Notes: generated by a model from the sequence alone, not told the origin. A stretch of 64,000 bases of DNA from Zea mays (GCF_902167145.1 NC_050104.1:2666001-2730000), one strand, 5' to 3'. Positions 1-11,509 are shown, counted from the stretch's first letter. Numbers and translations: made by a program.

Positions 1-335
1 ATGGAATTGGAATTCACTCAATAAAGTAACTTATTTAGTTTGGAATTTGGCATTCCACCACTTTCCAAAGTTCACATATAAGACTATCTCAAATTCATAG
101 GGTAGATGATAGGAAATGGTTTTATGCATTACTAGAATTTGTTTCTACTCTGCAACTTACATGACACTCTTCGTTCCACTTCTCTATAGTAAAAATGTAG
201 CACATAAATATATCCGACATCTTGCTAATAATAATAAATAAATATATTTTGCATAAAAGCGAATTAGCTTAATTGACATATGCCTAAATTACTATTATTA
301 AAATGGAATTCAATTCTAATGATCCAAACAGGGCG
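1..335. mobile_element. Tourist-like MITE, copy 1 (5' end outside window)
   Basis: This stretch is about 90% similar by eye to the complete copy at 41225-41585. It shares the body and the terminal motif GATCCAAACAGGGCG, followed by TAA (336-338). The other terminus lies before the window. It is non-coding. The TTA/TAA target preference and short inverted repeat fit PIF/Harbinger (Tourist) MITEs. The superfamily call is inference. Confidence 0.6.
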
Positions 336-338
336 TAA

Positions 339-2600
339 GAGAAATTAGTTTATTTTCTATTGAGAAAATAAGAATCTCTTAGGAAATTAAAGTTGTCAAA
401 CTAACCCTAAAAGACTCATTATTATTCTCAAATAATATGATTATCTCCTATACATATATTTAACAATGTTAGTAGGAAGTAATGCTTTGCGCCCCGGGCC
501 CGCCCCTGCTACCTATTCTTTCGTCACCGACCCTGATGCATTGAGCGAGACGAATAAGCAATGCCGTTCACCTTGATTGGACTGGCCTCACAAGTCAAAC
601 AAAAAGATTGACCAAGATCCTGACATAACAAATTGGTCGCCAAAAGGTCGTTGGTCCATTATAAATCCTACATGTTGACTTAAGATCATTTTCAGAGAAG
701 GTTTCAAGAATCCGCCAATTCCATATTTTAGTTAGGAACAAGATCACCCTTCTATAGTGTTTAATTTGTGCACTTCATTTTTTTCTCTCTACCTTCAATT
801 TTTATGAACAATAAATCTGCTCACTCCTACTCAAATTGTAATTCGATTGATTTTTTCTGTGCTATGTTTGAATGGCTCGTCCTATTCAATTTATTTTGCG
901 AAAAAGTGAAAAATTCAAAGCCACGTTTAATGTATATTATATGCTAAACAACATGGCAGCAAAAAAAATTATCAACAATTATAATTTTTTTTACATAAGA
1001 TGGGTCGGTCAAACTTAGAACAAAAAAGTCAAATAAATTATAAATTACAACGAAGAGAACATTAATTATGTTAGTACGACTAGCGAGATACCCGGTCGTA
1101 TGATATTTGTGTTAACACTATCGACGTCTGTAGCGACATGCCAGCAGAGGAATAAGAATAAGATGCACATATATATATGTCTCCACTAATTTCAGTGATT
1201 GCTCTACCTGATTGGGCGCCAATAATTAATTGTTTTTTCTTCTTCTTAATTTACATACGTATCGGCGACGACGCGTTCATCCCCGTTAGCTTCATGAACA
1301 AGATTAGCCAGAGCGATGCCTCCACAACGTCTAATCATGCCGTTATGACGTTATACAATCCACCGCGCTTTCGAAAGGTGCGTGCTGTTTGCTGTTAGAT
1401 GACACGTAGCTTTCCCGCCTTTTCTCTCTCTGCTTTCCTTTGTACTATCTACCTCCTCCTGAGGAGTAGGACAGTCGTCACTCTCCGGTGTCGTTTTAGA
1501 AGCAGCTTTTCAAGGGACGTCACCTTTATATAAGCTAGCTAGCCAAGCAACTGGGTGCATTTCCATATAACGAAACATATCAACAAGGTGAAAGCCACCC
1601 TAACTTTTGAATAAACCTGAAACCTAGCTCATTTTGCTCGCTTCATCAAAAGTCAAAGCAAATAATTGATCTAGTAGCCCCCAAAGTATATATGTACTGC
1701 CTCAACACAAATAATCTTTATTCAAGATGAAATTCTAGTGCAGTTCTATTTAGCTACCGTCAGTATGTAGAAATCAATTCAGAAAAAAAAAGCGGGCTAA
1801 GAAGCAGGATTTTTTTTACATATAGTACATTAGGTGTATCAAAGTAATGGTAACAATTGCAGCCTTGATTTTTATAACAACAATTGCATACTTGATTTTC
1901 GTAATGGACGCTAGAGATTTACTTAAATATATTGCACAAAACGTTCACAGAATCTCGATCATGTATTCGTGTCCTAGTACACCAACATGCATGCAATAAA
2001 GCTTGCACAACTAAGACAAACCCAAGCTGAAAACATATATAGTTATTTTTTCCCAACAAAAGGCATGTGTATTATTCTTTTTTTACAAGGGCGGTAAACC
2101 TCTACTAATTAAGCATGTACGTAGTATTAATTAGTGGGCCAAACCAATCAATGGAAGAATATATATATTATAGCGTATCAGCTTACTGGTAGAAGATTTG
2201 CTGGTCGACAGTGGCGAAGCAACATCACTTTCCCCTTGTCCAGATGGGGGAACCTATCAATCGCATCTAAACAACCAGAAAAGCATGATTCTCCTACTTG
2301 AGGCCAGTACTAAGTCTGCTGCAAGGCGCTGCAGCACTTTATATTGGCATTTTTTTTTCAAGCATAAAGCTAGCTCTAGATACACCTCATTGTCAAAAGG
2401 GGAGAGAAAGAAAGCTGTGTAATTGTGTGATTGTGTCTAGCTTGTTTACGTGTAGAGCCCTTTAAAGGTTCACGATGCTTTTTGTAGTGGGAGATGACAG
2501 GGAAAAGGGATTGTTCATACTAAGATTTTAGAATCCTTTTACCAAACCAGTTCTCACTAGGAAACAGTTGGGCTACGCATTGATATATCTATCAAGTTCA
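339..2600. other. Anonymous AT-rich intergenic DNA
   Basis: I find no coding region here. The open frames at 1177-1398 and 2198-2422 are short, lack recognisable domains and do not look codon-biased. A TATA-like stretch (CTTTATATAAGC) with a nearby GACGTCAC motif lies around 1512-1537 and resembles a promoter, but no gene follows it. Confidence 0.5.
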
Positions 2601-4045
2601 CACTAGTAGAAAACTACTCTATGCCTGCCGTAAGATCTAATTTTTACAGGTGATTTCGGTTATCGCACGCTAGTGAAAGAAAACTGGTAGCACTAATTCA
2701 TTCAGAACCGTCACTAGAAACACAATTGTACTGGTGATTTGCTTAATAAAATTGCGAGTGAAATCGTCCATTTCCAAAGGCGGTTTGTGTAAGGAACTGC
2801 CAAAGGAAACACATTTATACTGGTGATTTGTTTAATGAAACTACCAGTGCAAATCGTCCATTTCAACTTGCGTTTTGTGTAAGGAACCGCTAGTGCAAGC
2901 AAGATTCCCACCGGCGGTTCACTTAAAAACTGCCAGTGCAAATGCACTATTTTCAGTGACGGTTTTTAAATTGAGACAGTGCAAACACATTTGCACTGGC
3001 AGTTCCTTACGAAAACTGTTTGTGATGGTAGTAATATAAAAAAAATCCCTTCTTCTTTCCCGATCAATACTATTTCTCGCAACCATCTTCCTTTGGAGAC
3101 GATTTTAGAGGTTCAGGTTTCGCAAAATACAAAGGTAAAGGTTTTAATCTTTATTTTTTTGAAAGAAGGTTGCCAATAAAGGTTGGTTTATGTTTCTCTT
3201 GCCAATTTTTGTTCATTCTTGCTCAAATTTAGCCACTTTTTGGATTTAGAGTTTCACCATGTGTGAGAGAGAAGAACGATCTTCTGTGGACATACATGTA
3301 CGTGCATAGGACAATGTTACCAATTTTTGTTCATTCTTGATCATACATGTACGTACATAGGACAATGTTGCACCTAAATAACCACTTTTCTGTTATGTAG
3401 TGCCACAAGCAACCACCTGGATCAGTCCTATGTGGATTCTATATTTCTATGTGTGTGAGTTCATGAGAGAGAACGGACGGTACATCAAAAACTTTGATAA
3501 GGTATTATTAGTAATAGTCATGTATGTAAATATAGTTGTAAATGTATTATCAAGTGTAAATATGATGTTTATAAACCTCCTTTCTAGGAATTTGAACTAA
3601 AAAGGTGGACCACATGACCAAAGATGCTTTGTACAATATAATTCATCTTGAAAGAAGTCATACCATCTGAATGAAAATATCACGATGCTACCACTGTCCT
3701 AGGAAGACTAGAGTTCAGAGTGCTAATGAAATTAGTAGACTAAATCTTTGCCAAATAATTATTAGAGTAGAGGTGAAAACTATGATGTATATAATGTGTA
3801 ATGAATATATATATACACACACACGTGTAACTTTATGATTGTAAACACAAAACTTTGATATATATAAATGTATGATATAATTAAATTTCTTGTTGCTATT
3901 ATCCAATATGGTTTAGTAGTTTTAATATCAATATATATAATTGGGTTTTGGTGGGAAATTTGAAAAAGCAGGAAAATCACCATTGGTGATTAAGTTTAGA
4001 AAACCGCCCGGTGAAAAATTGAGTAAAGAGAACCACTGGAGATTG
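2601..4045. mobile_element. Possible CACTA-type DNA transposon, one end recognisable
   Basis: The left end reads CACTAGTAGAAAACTACTC, preceded by TCA (a possible 3-bp target duplication). This is the usual form of grass CACTA termini. From about 2640 to 3020 many short copies of the words CACTGGCGGTT and AACCGCCAGTG occur in both orientations, as CACTA subterminal repeats do. A diverged version of the words reappears near 3998-4040, which suggests the far subterminal region. I could not find a matching terminal CACTA at the right end, so it is truncated or the boundary is wrong. No transposase is seen. Confidence 0.4.
3202..3369. repeat. Short direct duplication
   Basis: The phrase CCAATTTTTGTTCATTCTTG occurs near 3202 and again near 3320. 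The phrase CATACATGTACGT followed by CATAGGACAATGTT occurs at about 3291-3318 and 3342-3369. This looks like a local tandem duplication of roughly 50 bp inside the CACTA-like segment. Confidence 0.6.
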
Positions 4046-4961
4046 GGTTTGTAGCACCCAAAAATCTTAATTTTGGGTTAATAAAATTTTTCTAAAATGA
4101 ATTAAATCAAAGTGGTTACTAATGAAGAATTATACATTGAAAGTGACCTTTCTAAAAACAACAATAATAGTAAGCAAATAGGTAGTATTAAAAGTTTGGT
4201 AATTCTAAACTTAGATTTAAAACTTTTGAAACTGGAATTTAATTTGAAACCCAGAAAAGAAAACATAACAACAAAAAACCCTTCAATCTATTTGCTAAAT
4301 TGGAGTATTCCTCTCATGAACTATATAATTAGAAATACTTTAATAATATCTGGATTAATGTAACTCTTGATTATATAGTAACCTCTCCTAAAGTAACTAG
4401 GTAATTAATACTAAATTCTTTGAATATACTTTTAATTAGAATATACATTCAAAGGATTATCATATTAGAATAAAATATGTGTGTATGTGGATTATGTTTT
4501 AAAGCATTTCCTTAAATAAATAATTACTAGAAATATAATAAATCATTTGCATTGGCATGCTAGAGTTTTATGTTGTGCATACGATTTTTATTTGAAAATT
4601 TTGAACTCAGATTTGAATTATAATTAAAACAGAAATAGGAATAGGAAAACAACAAAGAAAAAAGGAGTCGGGTATACGCCGTCGGGGGCCATTGCGAAGG
4701 AGTCGTGGATGGTCGGTCTGCTCTGTCACGTTCGTGCATGGATGGGTTGGGTGCATGGATGCGTTCTCTTGTTCAGGAATTTCCTCAGCAGCCCACAGTC
4801 TTTTGAAGGCGTGTCGGACCGGATAGCAATGGTTCAGACATGGGACCTCGAGCATCTTCTCGAATGGTCAATGGCTTCCTCGATCGACGGTTTCTTTCCT
4901 TTCTAACAGGCCATGACTACTAGCATTTTGTTGTGCCTCCACTTGTCCTTCTTCCTCTTAT
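4046..4961. other. Unassigned DNA, possible LTR fragment
   Basis: From 4050 the sequence begins TGTAGCACCC, a start common to LTRs of grass chromovirus-type Gypsy elements. No matching end or partner is present. The rest is AT-rich to about 4660 and then more GC-rich up to the gag remnant. I see no supported gene; the frames at 4112-4363 and 4607-4906 have no recognisable domain. Confidence 0.25.
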
Positions 4962-6609
4962 CTAGTTGTCCTCTATAGCCTCCGTCGGGCTCTTTATTGC
5001 TCTTGGCCTTCTGCCTACGGTGGTAGAAAATCGGCCCACTGCTTCTTCTCTCGATGCGTGGTTTGTTGCGATGTCAAGTTCTCTCGTGGTCCATGGGGCT
5101 TCTGCACCATAGCTTGTGCACCAGAGTCTCACTCGTGGTTCCCATGATGAAAGCACTAATAATTTCGGTGTCAGCGAGGTTAGTTAATTTGTTGTGTTGT
5201 CGCGAGAAACGCCGGATGTAGTCCCGTAAGGTCTCATCAGGCTTCTGTTGGCAATTCTTGAAATCCCATGCGTTTCCAGGGCAAACGTACGCGCCTTGGA
5301 AGTTTTCTATGAAAATTTCCTCGAGGTCGGCCCAGTTTTGGATGCAACCAGGCCTCAAGTTCTCCAACCATGCTCGTGCCGAATCTACTAAATATAGGGG
5401 GAGGTTACAGATTATGATGTTGTGGTGGTCTACTCCTCCCACATTGCACGCCAGTCGATAATCTCCTAGCCAGAGGTTGGGGTTCAATTCTCTAGGATAC
5501 TTTATGATATTAGTGGGTGCCCTGTACTGCTACGGCACCGATGATCGAAGGATGCGGTGGTTAAAGGCTAGAGGCCCCCAGTGGTGGCGGGCTTAGGCTT
5601 CAGTCCCCCATCGGGGTTGGAATGGCCTTCGCGACGTTTGTTGTACTGATGGGTTTTGCCCGACCCATCACGTCCTTCCTCTCCTGTCCCATGGCCAGGC
5701 TCGCTCTGCGCACTTCAACCTGGCCTTAGGCGCCAGTGACGTGGGACCCGTGCCGCACTTTCTTTGAGCTCGGGGTTTCCCGCGACGTGGCATCGTTCGC
5801 TGTTGGTGTAGATGCGGTGCACCGATTGGTCCACGACGTGTGACGTCAATACATGGTGCTCTTGGCCATCTATCGCACAGCGAGACCTAGAAGGTCTTGG
5901 ATTTCCTTGTGGGTTCTTCGCTCGCACGGTGTATTCGCCTTGGGAGTTTGTTCAGAAGCGCCATGGTGGTCGCGATGTTTTGGTTTGCTCGAGGGAAACG
6001 CGATGACCCACCCCCTCCGTAGGCTAGGCGGTGGCAAGCGTTTATCATCGTGGTGTGCCTTCGCCCTTCAACTTGGCGTGGTCGCCCCGTCCTCCACCAT
6101 GGCCCTCCCTACCTCCCTGTCGGGGGGTGCTGGCTGCTCCACGAAAGGCTCAGGCCCGATGGTGATTCTTGAGGAAGTGGATTGAGCTGAGGTGGGGTGG
6201 ACGCCGTGGCGCGTATCGCGACACTGGCAGAAGTCCCCTCGGGCTTTTCGATCGGAGGAAGTGGTCCCCCGTCATGTTGGCTATGAGGCACTCCTAGCTG
6301 GGGTTGCAACTCGCCTCAATGGACGAGGAGGTGAGTCTGTCCTCTGATCCTGATAGGAGGATGTCCAGGAATGAATCCCAGACGGGGTCCAACATCCCCA
6401 CAACCTTGGAACGTGCCAACCCGAACTCCTCCTGAGGGGGCGAGATTGAGGTCACCGATACCTCTGGCAACACTAAGTAGGTCACTCAGCGAAAGAGTCG
6501 GGGCTTCCGAGGCCTTGATTAACTCCGTTCTTTGTGATGACAAATCCAGACTCCTAAAACGGATGGCTGTTCCAGGAGTCCAAACTGCGTCGCTGTCGTT
6601 GCTAGCCAT
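4962..6609 (-). pseudogene. gag: Decayed gag of a Tat-type Gypsy retrotransposon
   Basis: Translated on the minus strand, 5487-5074 gives a Retrotrans_gag-like segment with the typical words LACNVGGVD, LVDSARAWLENL, WADLEEIFIENFQG and DYIRRFSRQHNKL. It continues after a frameshift near 5080 with ATNHASREEAVGRF. Upstream pieces (6609-6316, 6309-6109) look like the gag N-terminus but are in different frames. Gag would form the virus-like particle. Stops and frameshifts make this non-functional. No pol follows, so the element is truncated. The lineage (Tat/RIRE2-like, common in maize and sorghum) is from memory of these motifs. Confidence 0.7.
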
Positions 6610-6645
6610 CTAGAGCTTGGAAAAACTTCGTCAGGAACGCACAGG

Positions 6646-6905
6646 CCCCTACCTAGCACGCAAACTGTCGGTGTTTCGAACCTCACTCTGATATGTAAAT
6701 TTGTTGTACGTGTTATGGGCTTCGGACGGTGTGTGCGATGGACGCAAGATTTAAGTTCAGGTAGAACGTCACTACTTCGAGTCATCTGTGGCTTGTGCTA
6801 TCGGTATCATTGATGATCAAAGCTTATAGTATAGGTTATAAACGGGTGAGAGAGGGGAAGAGGCTCCCAAGTCTCTTGTCATGGTGGAGGTACGGTGGTC
6901 ATGAC
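6646..6905 (-). repeat. LTR/leader remnant of the same Gypsy element
   Basis: On the minus strand the LTR appears to end ...ACCGACA at 6666. It is followed by GTTTGCGTGCTAGGTAGGGG (6665-6646), a degenerate version of the leader that follows the LTR in Tat-type elements. The text between 6666 and about 6905 looks like U3/R/U5 sequence, but its start is not clear. It abuts the decayed gag in the right order and orientation. Confidence 0.5.
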
Positions 6906-7734
6906 AAACTTTTGTCGCGTATTGAGTCGCCGATCTCGAAGTTGGCCAAACTCTGTTTGTCAATTGTCATATATGTATTTATTGTGGCGCGAGACTTTGT
7001 AAAGGAGGAGATAAATGATGGGCATACCTGCATGCATGAAGTGCAGGAAAAGTGGGGTGCGTAGTAGTACGTAGTCCGATCCGATGAATGCATGCTTCCG
7101 CGCTGTCACGCACCGGGTCGTCGTCTGCGCGTCGCCGCCGGTGGCTCACGAGCATGCAGCGCGTGTGCATGCATTCAGTTGGCGCCATACCGTTACCGTA
7201 GCACGTGGCGGTACGATACGTACGTCTTTCAACTTCCTGTTCCCAATAATCTCCACTTAGGCATCGGTACTAGTGTCTAACCAGCGGCCCAGGCACTACA
7301 CTATAATGTCTAATTATATCGTGTTGGACTATACGACACTAACACCTAATAGTGCCCGTGCCAGTTAAGTACTATTATTTTAAAAGCTCAAAAAATATAG
7401 AAGACCTTTAAAATTATATATATAATTTTAAAACTTGAATATTTATACCATTATAAAGTGAATTCTCTATGTTTAAAACCATAACAAATAACAATTTACA
7501 ATTAATCACATCTACAAACCACAGATTGGTCTAAGTCGTGTCTAACCGTGTCGGTCACTTAATCGTATCGTGCTCATGCCAGCCCAGCCAATCATGCTGT
7601 GGTGGCGGTCCAAGCACGGTACTAGACTCGTGCCATGCCAATACTATATAAATCGTATCTGTGTCGTGCCATGGTGTCGGCCCATTTAACATGACTCATT
7701 TAGTCATCTATAATAATCTCTGGCTTGAAGTGGG
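6906..7734. other. Intergenic DNA with degenerate repeat
   Basis: No gene is seen. From about 7283 to 7700 there is a degenerate sequence rich in CGTGCC and GGCCC words, similar to an abundant grass repeat of uncertain class. The frames at 6979-7280 are short and uncharacterised. Confidence 0.35.
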
Positions 7735-7739
7735 ACCGG

Positions 7740-8972
7740 TGAAAGGGAAATGTGCCCTTGGGCCATTTCTAAGTATTTTGGTGATTTAGTGTCTAAACAA
7801 GTGCTTAAATGTAAAATGGTGGACAAAGTACAAACCAAGGATTAAGGTATGTTTCTCAGACTTAGTACATTGTTTTATGGACTAATGTATTGTGTCTAAG
7901 TGCTGGAAACAGGAAAAATCCAATTGGAAATGTCTTGGCTCGAGCAGCCAAGACTCTGCTGAGTCTGGGAGCACCGGACTGTCCGGTGGTGCACCGGACA
8001 GTGTCCGGTGCGCCAGGCTGCCTCGAGCGAAGTGGCCGCTCTCGGGAATTCACCAGCGACGTACGGCTATAATTCACCGGACTGTCCGGTGTGCACCGGA
8101 CTGTCCGGTGAGCCAACGGTCGGCCGCGCGATCTGCGCGGGACACGTGGCCGAGTCAACGGCTAGAAGAGGGCACCGGACTGTCCGGTGTGCACCGGACA
8201 TGTCCGGTGCGCCAACGGCTCTCTGGCTGCCAACGGTCGACTGTGCCATTTATGGAAGGAAATCGGGCACCGGACAGTGTCCGGTGTGCACCGGACTGTC
8301 CGGTGCGCCAGTCGACAGAAGGCAAGATCAGCCTTCCTGGATTGCTCTAAACGGCTCCTAGCTGCCTTGAGGCTATAAAAGGGACCCCTAGGCGCATGGA
8401 GGAGAACACCAAGCATTCTTACAACAATCCTAAGCACCAAGACATCGATTTCGCGCATTCGTTTCTTTGTGATAGCATATAGAGCTCTTGTGGAGTTGTG
8501 AACTCATTGGGTTGTGTTGCGAGCTCTTGTTGCGACTTGTGTGCGTGTTGTTGCTCTGATTTGTGAGTCTTGTGTGAGTTGCTCATCCCTCCCTTACTCC
8601 GTGATTCTTTGTGAACATCAAAAGTGTAAGGGCGAGAGGCTCCAAGTTGTGGAGATTCCTCGCGAACGGGATAAGAAAAGCAAGCAAAACACCGTGGTAT
8701 TCAAGTGGGTCTTTGGACCACTTGAGAGGGGTTGATTGCAACCCTCGTCCGTTGGGACGCCACAACGTGGTGTAGGCAAGCGTTGGTCTTGGCCGAACCA
8801 CGGGATAAACCACTGTGTCATCTCTGTGTTTGATCTCTTGTGGTATTGTGTTTTGTTGAGACTCCTCTCTAGCCACTTGGCATTAACTGTGCTAACGCTT
8901 AATCAAAGTTTTTGTGGCTATAAGTTTAAGTTTCACAGGATCACCTATTCACCCCCCCTCTAGGTGCTCTCA
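7740..8972 (+). repeat. 5' LTR of element A
   Basis: It is 1233 bp, TG to CA. It carries eight palindromes of the form CACCGGAC-N-GTCCGGTG between about 7973 and 8306 and a TATA box (CTATAAAA, 8373-8380) that probably drives transcription. It matches the 3' LTR with only about eight differences up to about 8828. The last 144 bp are strongly diverged from the 3' LTR but resemble element C's LTR tail. Confidence 0.93.
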
Positions 8973-9074
8973 TCCTCCCAATAGATAAATATGGACACAT
9001 TGTCACTGTGCTACATCAAATGGATCTTTCAGTTACCACACCTACACAGATTTTGGGAAAGATCAATGCTCTCA
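8973..9074 (+). other. 102-bp insert between LTR and PBS, exon-like open frame
   Basis: In C the LTR is followed at once by ATTGGTATCA. Here the LTR end TGCTCTCA (8965-8972) is followed by foreign sequence and a second TGCTCTCA (9067-9074) before ATTGGTATCAG. The insert is open in the frame starting at 8966 and reads like coding sequence (for example IDKYGHIVTVLHQMDLS). It could be a captured host exon. The source gene was not recognised. Confidence 0.6.
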
Positions 9075-9076
9075 AT

Positions 9077-9088
9077 TGGTATCAGAGC
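9077..9088 (+). other. Primer-binding site of element A
   Basis: TGGTATCAGAGC is complementary to the 3' end of plant initiator tRNA-Met, the usual primer of Copia elements. It would prime minus-strand DNA synthesis. It lies 104 bp from the LTR end instead of the normal 2-3 bp. Confidence 0.85.
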
Positions 9089-9124
9089 CATTCTCTTCAA
9101 GAAAAGGACTAACCGCCCGAAGAG

Positions 9125-11509
9125 ATGGATCCTAAGGGCAAGGGGATGGTGATCAACGACAAGGAGAAGGAGTCCTTCTTCAACGAACCCAATGATGACA
9201 AGCCCACTGACTCAGGCTCGGGCCACAAAAGAAAAGACGGGAGGAAGAAGAAGACAAGGCGTATCAAGGAAATTGTCTACTACGACAGCGACGAATCTTC
9301 CTCCTCCCAAAAGGACGACAACGACCACGAGAAAAAGAAAACGGTCAATTCGAACTTTTCTTTTGATTACTCTCGTATTCCTCAAAGTACTAATGCTCAT
9401 TTATTATCTATTCCACTTGGTAAACCTCCTCATTTTGATGGAGAGGACTACGGATTTTGGAGTCACAAAATGCGTAGTCACTTGTTCTCTCTCCATCCTA
9501 GCATATGGGAGATTGTAGAGAGTGGAATGCACTTTGATAGTACGGATAGTCCCATGTTTATTAATGAACAGATTCATAAAAATGCACAAGCTACTACTGT
9601 GTTGCTAGCCTCTTTGTGCAGGGACGAGTACCATAAGGTGAGCGGCTTGGACAATGCCAAGCAGATCTGGGACACCCTCAAGATCTCTCATGAGGGGAAT
9701 AATGTCACCTTGCTCACCAAGATGGAGTTGGTGGAGGGCGAGCTTGGACGATTCGCAATGATAAGGGGCGAGGAGCCGACTCAAACATACAACTGGCTCA
9801 AGACCCTTATCAACAAAATAAGGAGCTACGGAAGCACGCGATGGACGGACCACGACGTCGTCCGACTGATGCTAAGGTCCTTTACCGTTCTTGATCCTCA
9901 TTTGGTAAATAATATTCGTGAGAATCCCAGGTACACCAAAATGTCGCCCGAAGAAGTCCTTGGAAAATTCGTTAGCGGGCGGATGATGATCAAGGAGGCG
10001 AGGTACATGGACGACGCCTTGAATGGTCCGATCAACGAACCGCAACCCCTTGCTCTCAAGGCAACAAGAAGCAAGGAGGCGCTACCTAGTAAGGTGGCAC
10101 AAATTGAGGCAGCCAGACTAAATGATGAAGAGATGGCCCTCATCATCAAAAGATTCAAGACGGCGCTTAAAGGTCGCAAGGGACAGCCAAGCAAGACCAA
10201 AGCCAAGGGGAAGCGCTCATGCTTCAAATGCGGTAAGCTTGGTCATTTTATTGCTAACTGTCCCGACAATGATAGTGATCAGGACCAAGGGAACAAGAGG
10301 GAGAAGAAGAAGAATTATAAGAAGGCAAAGGGCGAGGCTCATCTTGGCAAGGAATGGGATTCGGACTGCTCCTCGTCCGACTCCGACAATGAAGGACTCG
10401 CCGCCACTGCCTTCAACAAGTCATCCCTCTTCCCCAACGAGCGTCACACATGCCTTATGGCAAGGGAGAAGAAGGTATGTACTCGAGACTCTACTTATGC
10501 TTCTTCTAGTGAGGACGAATCTAGTGATGAGGATGAAATAGATTATTCATGTCTATTTAAAGGCCTAGATAGAAATAAAATTGATAAAATCAATGAATTG
10601 ATTGATGCCTTGAATGAAAAGGATAGGCTTCTAGAAAAGCAAGAGGATTTGTTGTATGATGAACATGACAAATTTGTAGAGGCACAAAAATCCTATGCTT
10701 TAGAAGTTAAAAGAAATGAAATGCTTTCTTATGAACTATCTACTTGTCATGAAACCATTTCTACTTTACAAGGTGTTAACAATGATTTAAATGCTAAATT
10801 AGAAGTAGCAAATAAATCTAATTCTTGTGTAGAACATGTTATGATTTGCACTAGGTGTAAGGATTTTGATATTGATGCTTGTAGTGAACACCTAGTTTCA
10901 ATTTCTAGATTAAATGATGAAATAGCTAGTCTTAATGACCAACTTAAGACTAGCAAAAGCAATTTCGATAAGCTAAAATTTGCAAGGGATGCCTACACGA
11001 TTGGTAGACACCCCTCAATCAAGGATGGACTTGGCTTCAAGAGGGAAACCAAGGACTTAACAAGCCATAAGGCTCCCATCTCCACCAAGGAGAAAGGGAA
11101 GGCCCCTATGGCTAGTAGTGCTAAAAGGAACCATGCCTTTATGTATTATGACAAGAGACAATATAGAAATGCTTATAGGAGTTATAATGCATATGATGCT
11201 TTTGATTCTCATGCCATGTTTGCTTCTAGTTCTTCCTATGTGCATGATAGAAATGTTGGTAGGAGAAATGTTGTTCATAATAAGCCTAGGAGAAATGTTG
11301 TTAATGTTCCTAGGAAAGTTAATGAACCTCCTACAATATATCATGCTTGCAATGCTTCATTTGCCATTTGTAGAAAGGGTAACAAGGTAGTGGCTAGGAA
11401 GTTAGGGGCCAAATGCAAGGGTGACAAAACTTGCATTTGGGTCCCTAAGACAATTGTGACTAACCTTGTAGGACCCAACAAGAGTTGGGTACCTAAGTCC
11501 CAAGCCTAA
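9125..11509 (+). CDS. gag: Gag polyprotein of element A
   Basis: An open frame of 794 codons that starts MDPKGKGMV just after the PBS leader. It would form the virus-like particle and bind element RNA. The N-terminus is charged and Lys/Asp/Ser-rich. Residues about 90-300 show the UBN2/DUF4219-type Copia gag core (words [13 protein letters not shown] and [11 protein letters not shown]). A CCHC zinc knuckle, CFKCGKLGHFIANC, lies at about 366-379. It is followed by an acidic Ser-rich segment and a long coiled-coil region at about 510-640. The length is close to C's 798-aa gag. One conserved Arg is Trp in the motif QTYNWLKTL (C has Arg). The frame is open, so gag may still be made although pol is broken. 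Confidence 0.9.
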   Translation: MDPKGKGMVINDKEKESFFNEPNDDKPTDSGSGHKRKDGRKKKTRRIKEIVYYDSDESSSSQKDDNDHEKKKTVNSNFSFDYSRIPQSTNAHLLSIPLGKPPHFDGEDYGFWSHKMRSHLFSLHPSIWEIVESGMHFDSTDSPMFINEQIHKNAQATTVLLASLCRDEYHKVSGLDNAKQIWDTLKISHEGNNVTLLTKMELVEGELGRFAMIRGEEPTQTYNWLKTLINKIRSYGSTRWTDHDVVRLMLRSFTVLDPHLVNNIRENPRYTKMSPEEVLGKFVSGRMMIKEARYMDDALNGPINEPQPLALKATRSKEALPSKVAQIEAARLNDEEMALIIKRFKTALKGRKGQPSKTKAKGKRSCFKCGKLGHFIANCPDNDSDQDQGNKREKKKNYKKAKGEAHLGKEWDSDCSSSDSDNEGLAATAFNKSSLFPNERHTCLMAREKKVCTRDSTYASSSEDESSDEDEIDYSCLFKGLDRNKIDKINELIDALNEKDRLLEKQEDLLYDEHDKFVEAQKSYALEVKRNEMLSYELSTCHETISTLQGVNNDLNAKLEVANKSNSCVEHVMICTRCKDFDIDACSEHLVSISRLNDEIASLNDQLKTSKSNFDKLKFARDAYTIGRHPSIKDGLGFKRETKDLTSHKAPISTKEKGKAPMASSAKRNHAFMYYDKRQYRNAYRSYNAYDAFDSHAMFASSSSYVHDRNVGRRNVVHNKPRRNVVNVPRKVNEPPTIYHACNASFAICRKGNKVVARKLGAKCKGDKTCIWVPKTIVTNLVGPNKSWVPKSQA

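Noticed and set aside
1177..1398. 73-codon frame in the AT-rich left region
   Set aside because: No motif; a nearby TATA-like sequence lies downstream of it, not upstream.
4709..4906. 65-codon frame (plus strand) next to the gag remnant
   Set aside because: No domain, and it overlaps another frame of similar size on the other strand.
7973..8310. Regularly spaced short repeats that might suggest a CRISPR array
   Set aside because: The repeats are palindromes in plant retrotransposon LTRs, with irregular short spacing and no cas genes.
7892..8378. Overlapping frames of 60-152 codons rich in TGLSGAP and HRTVRC words
   Set aside because: They translate the CACCGGAC palindrome arrays in the LTR and recur in every Sirevirus LTR in the window.
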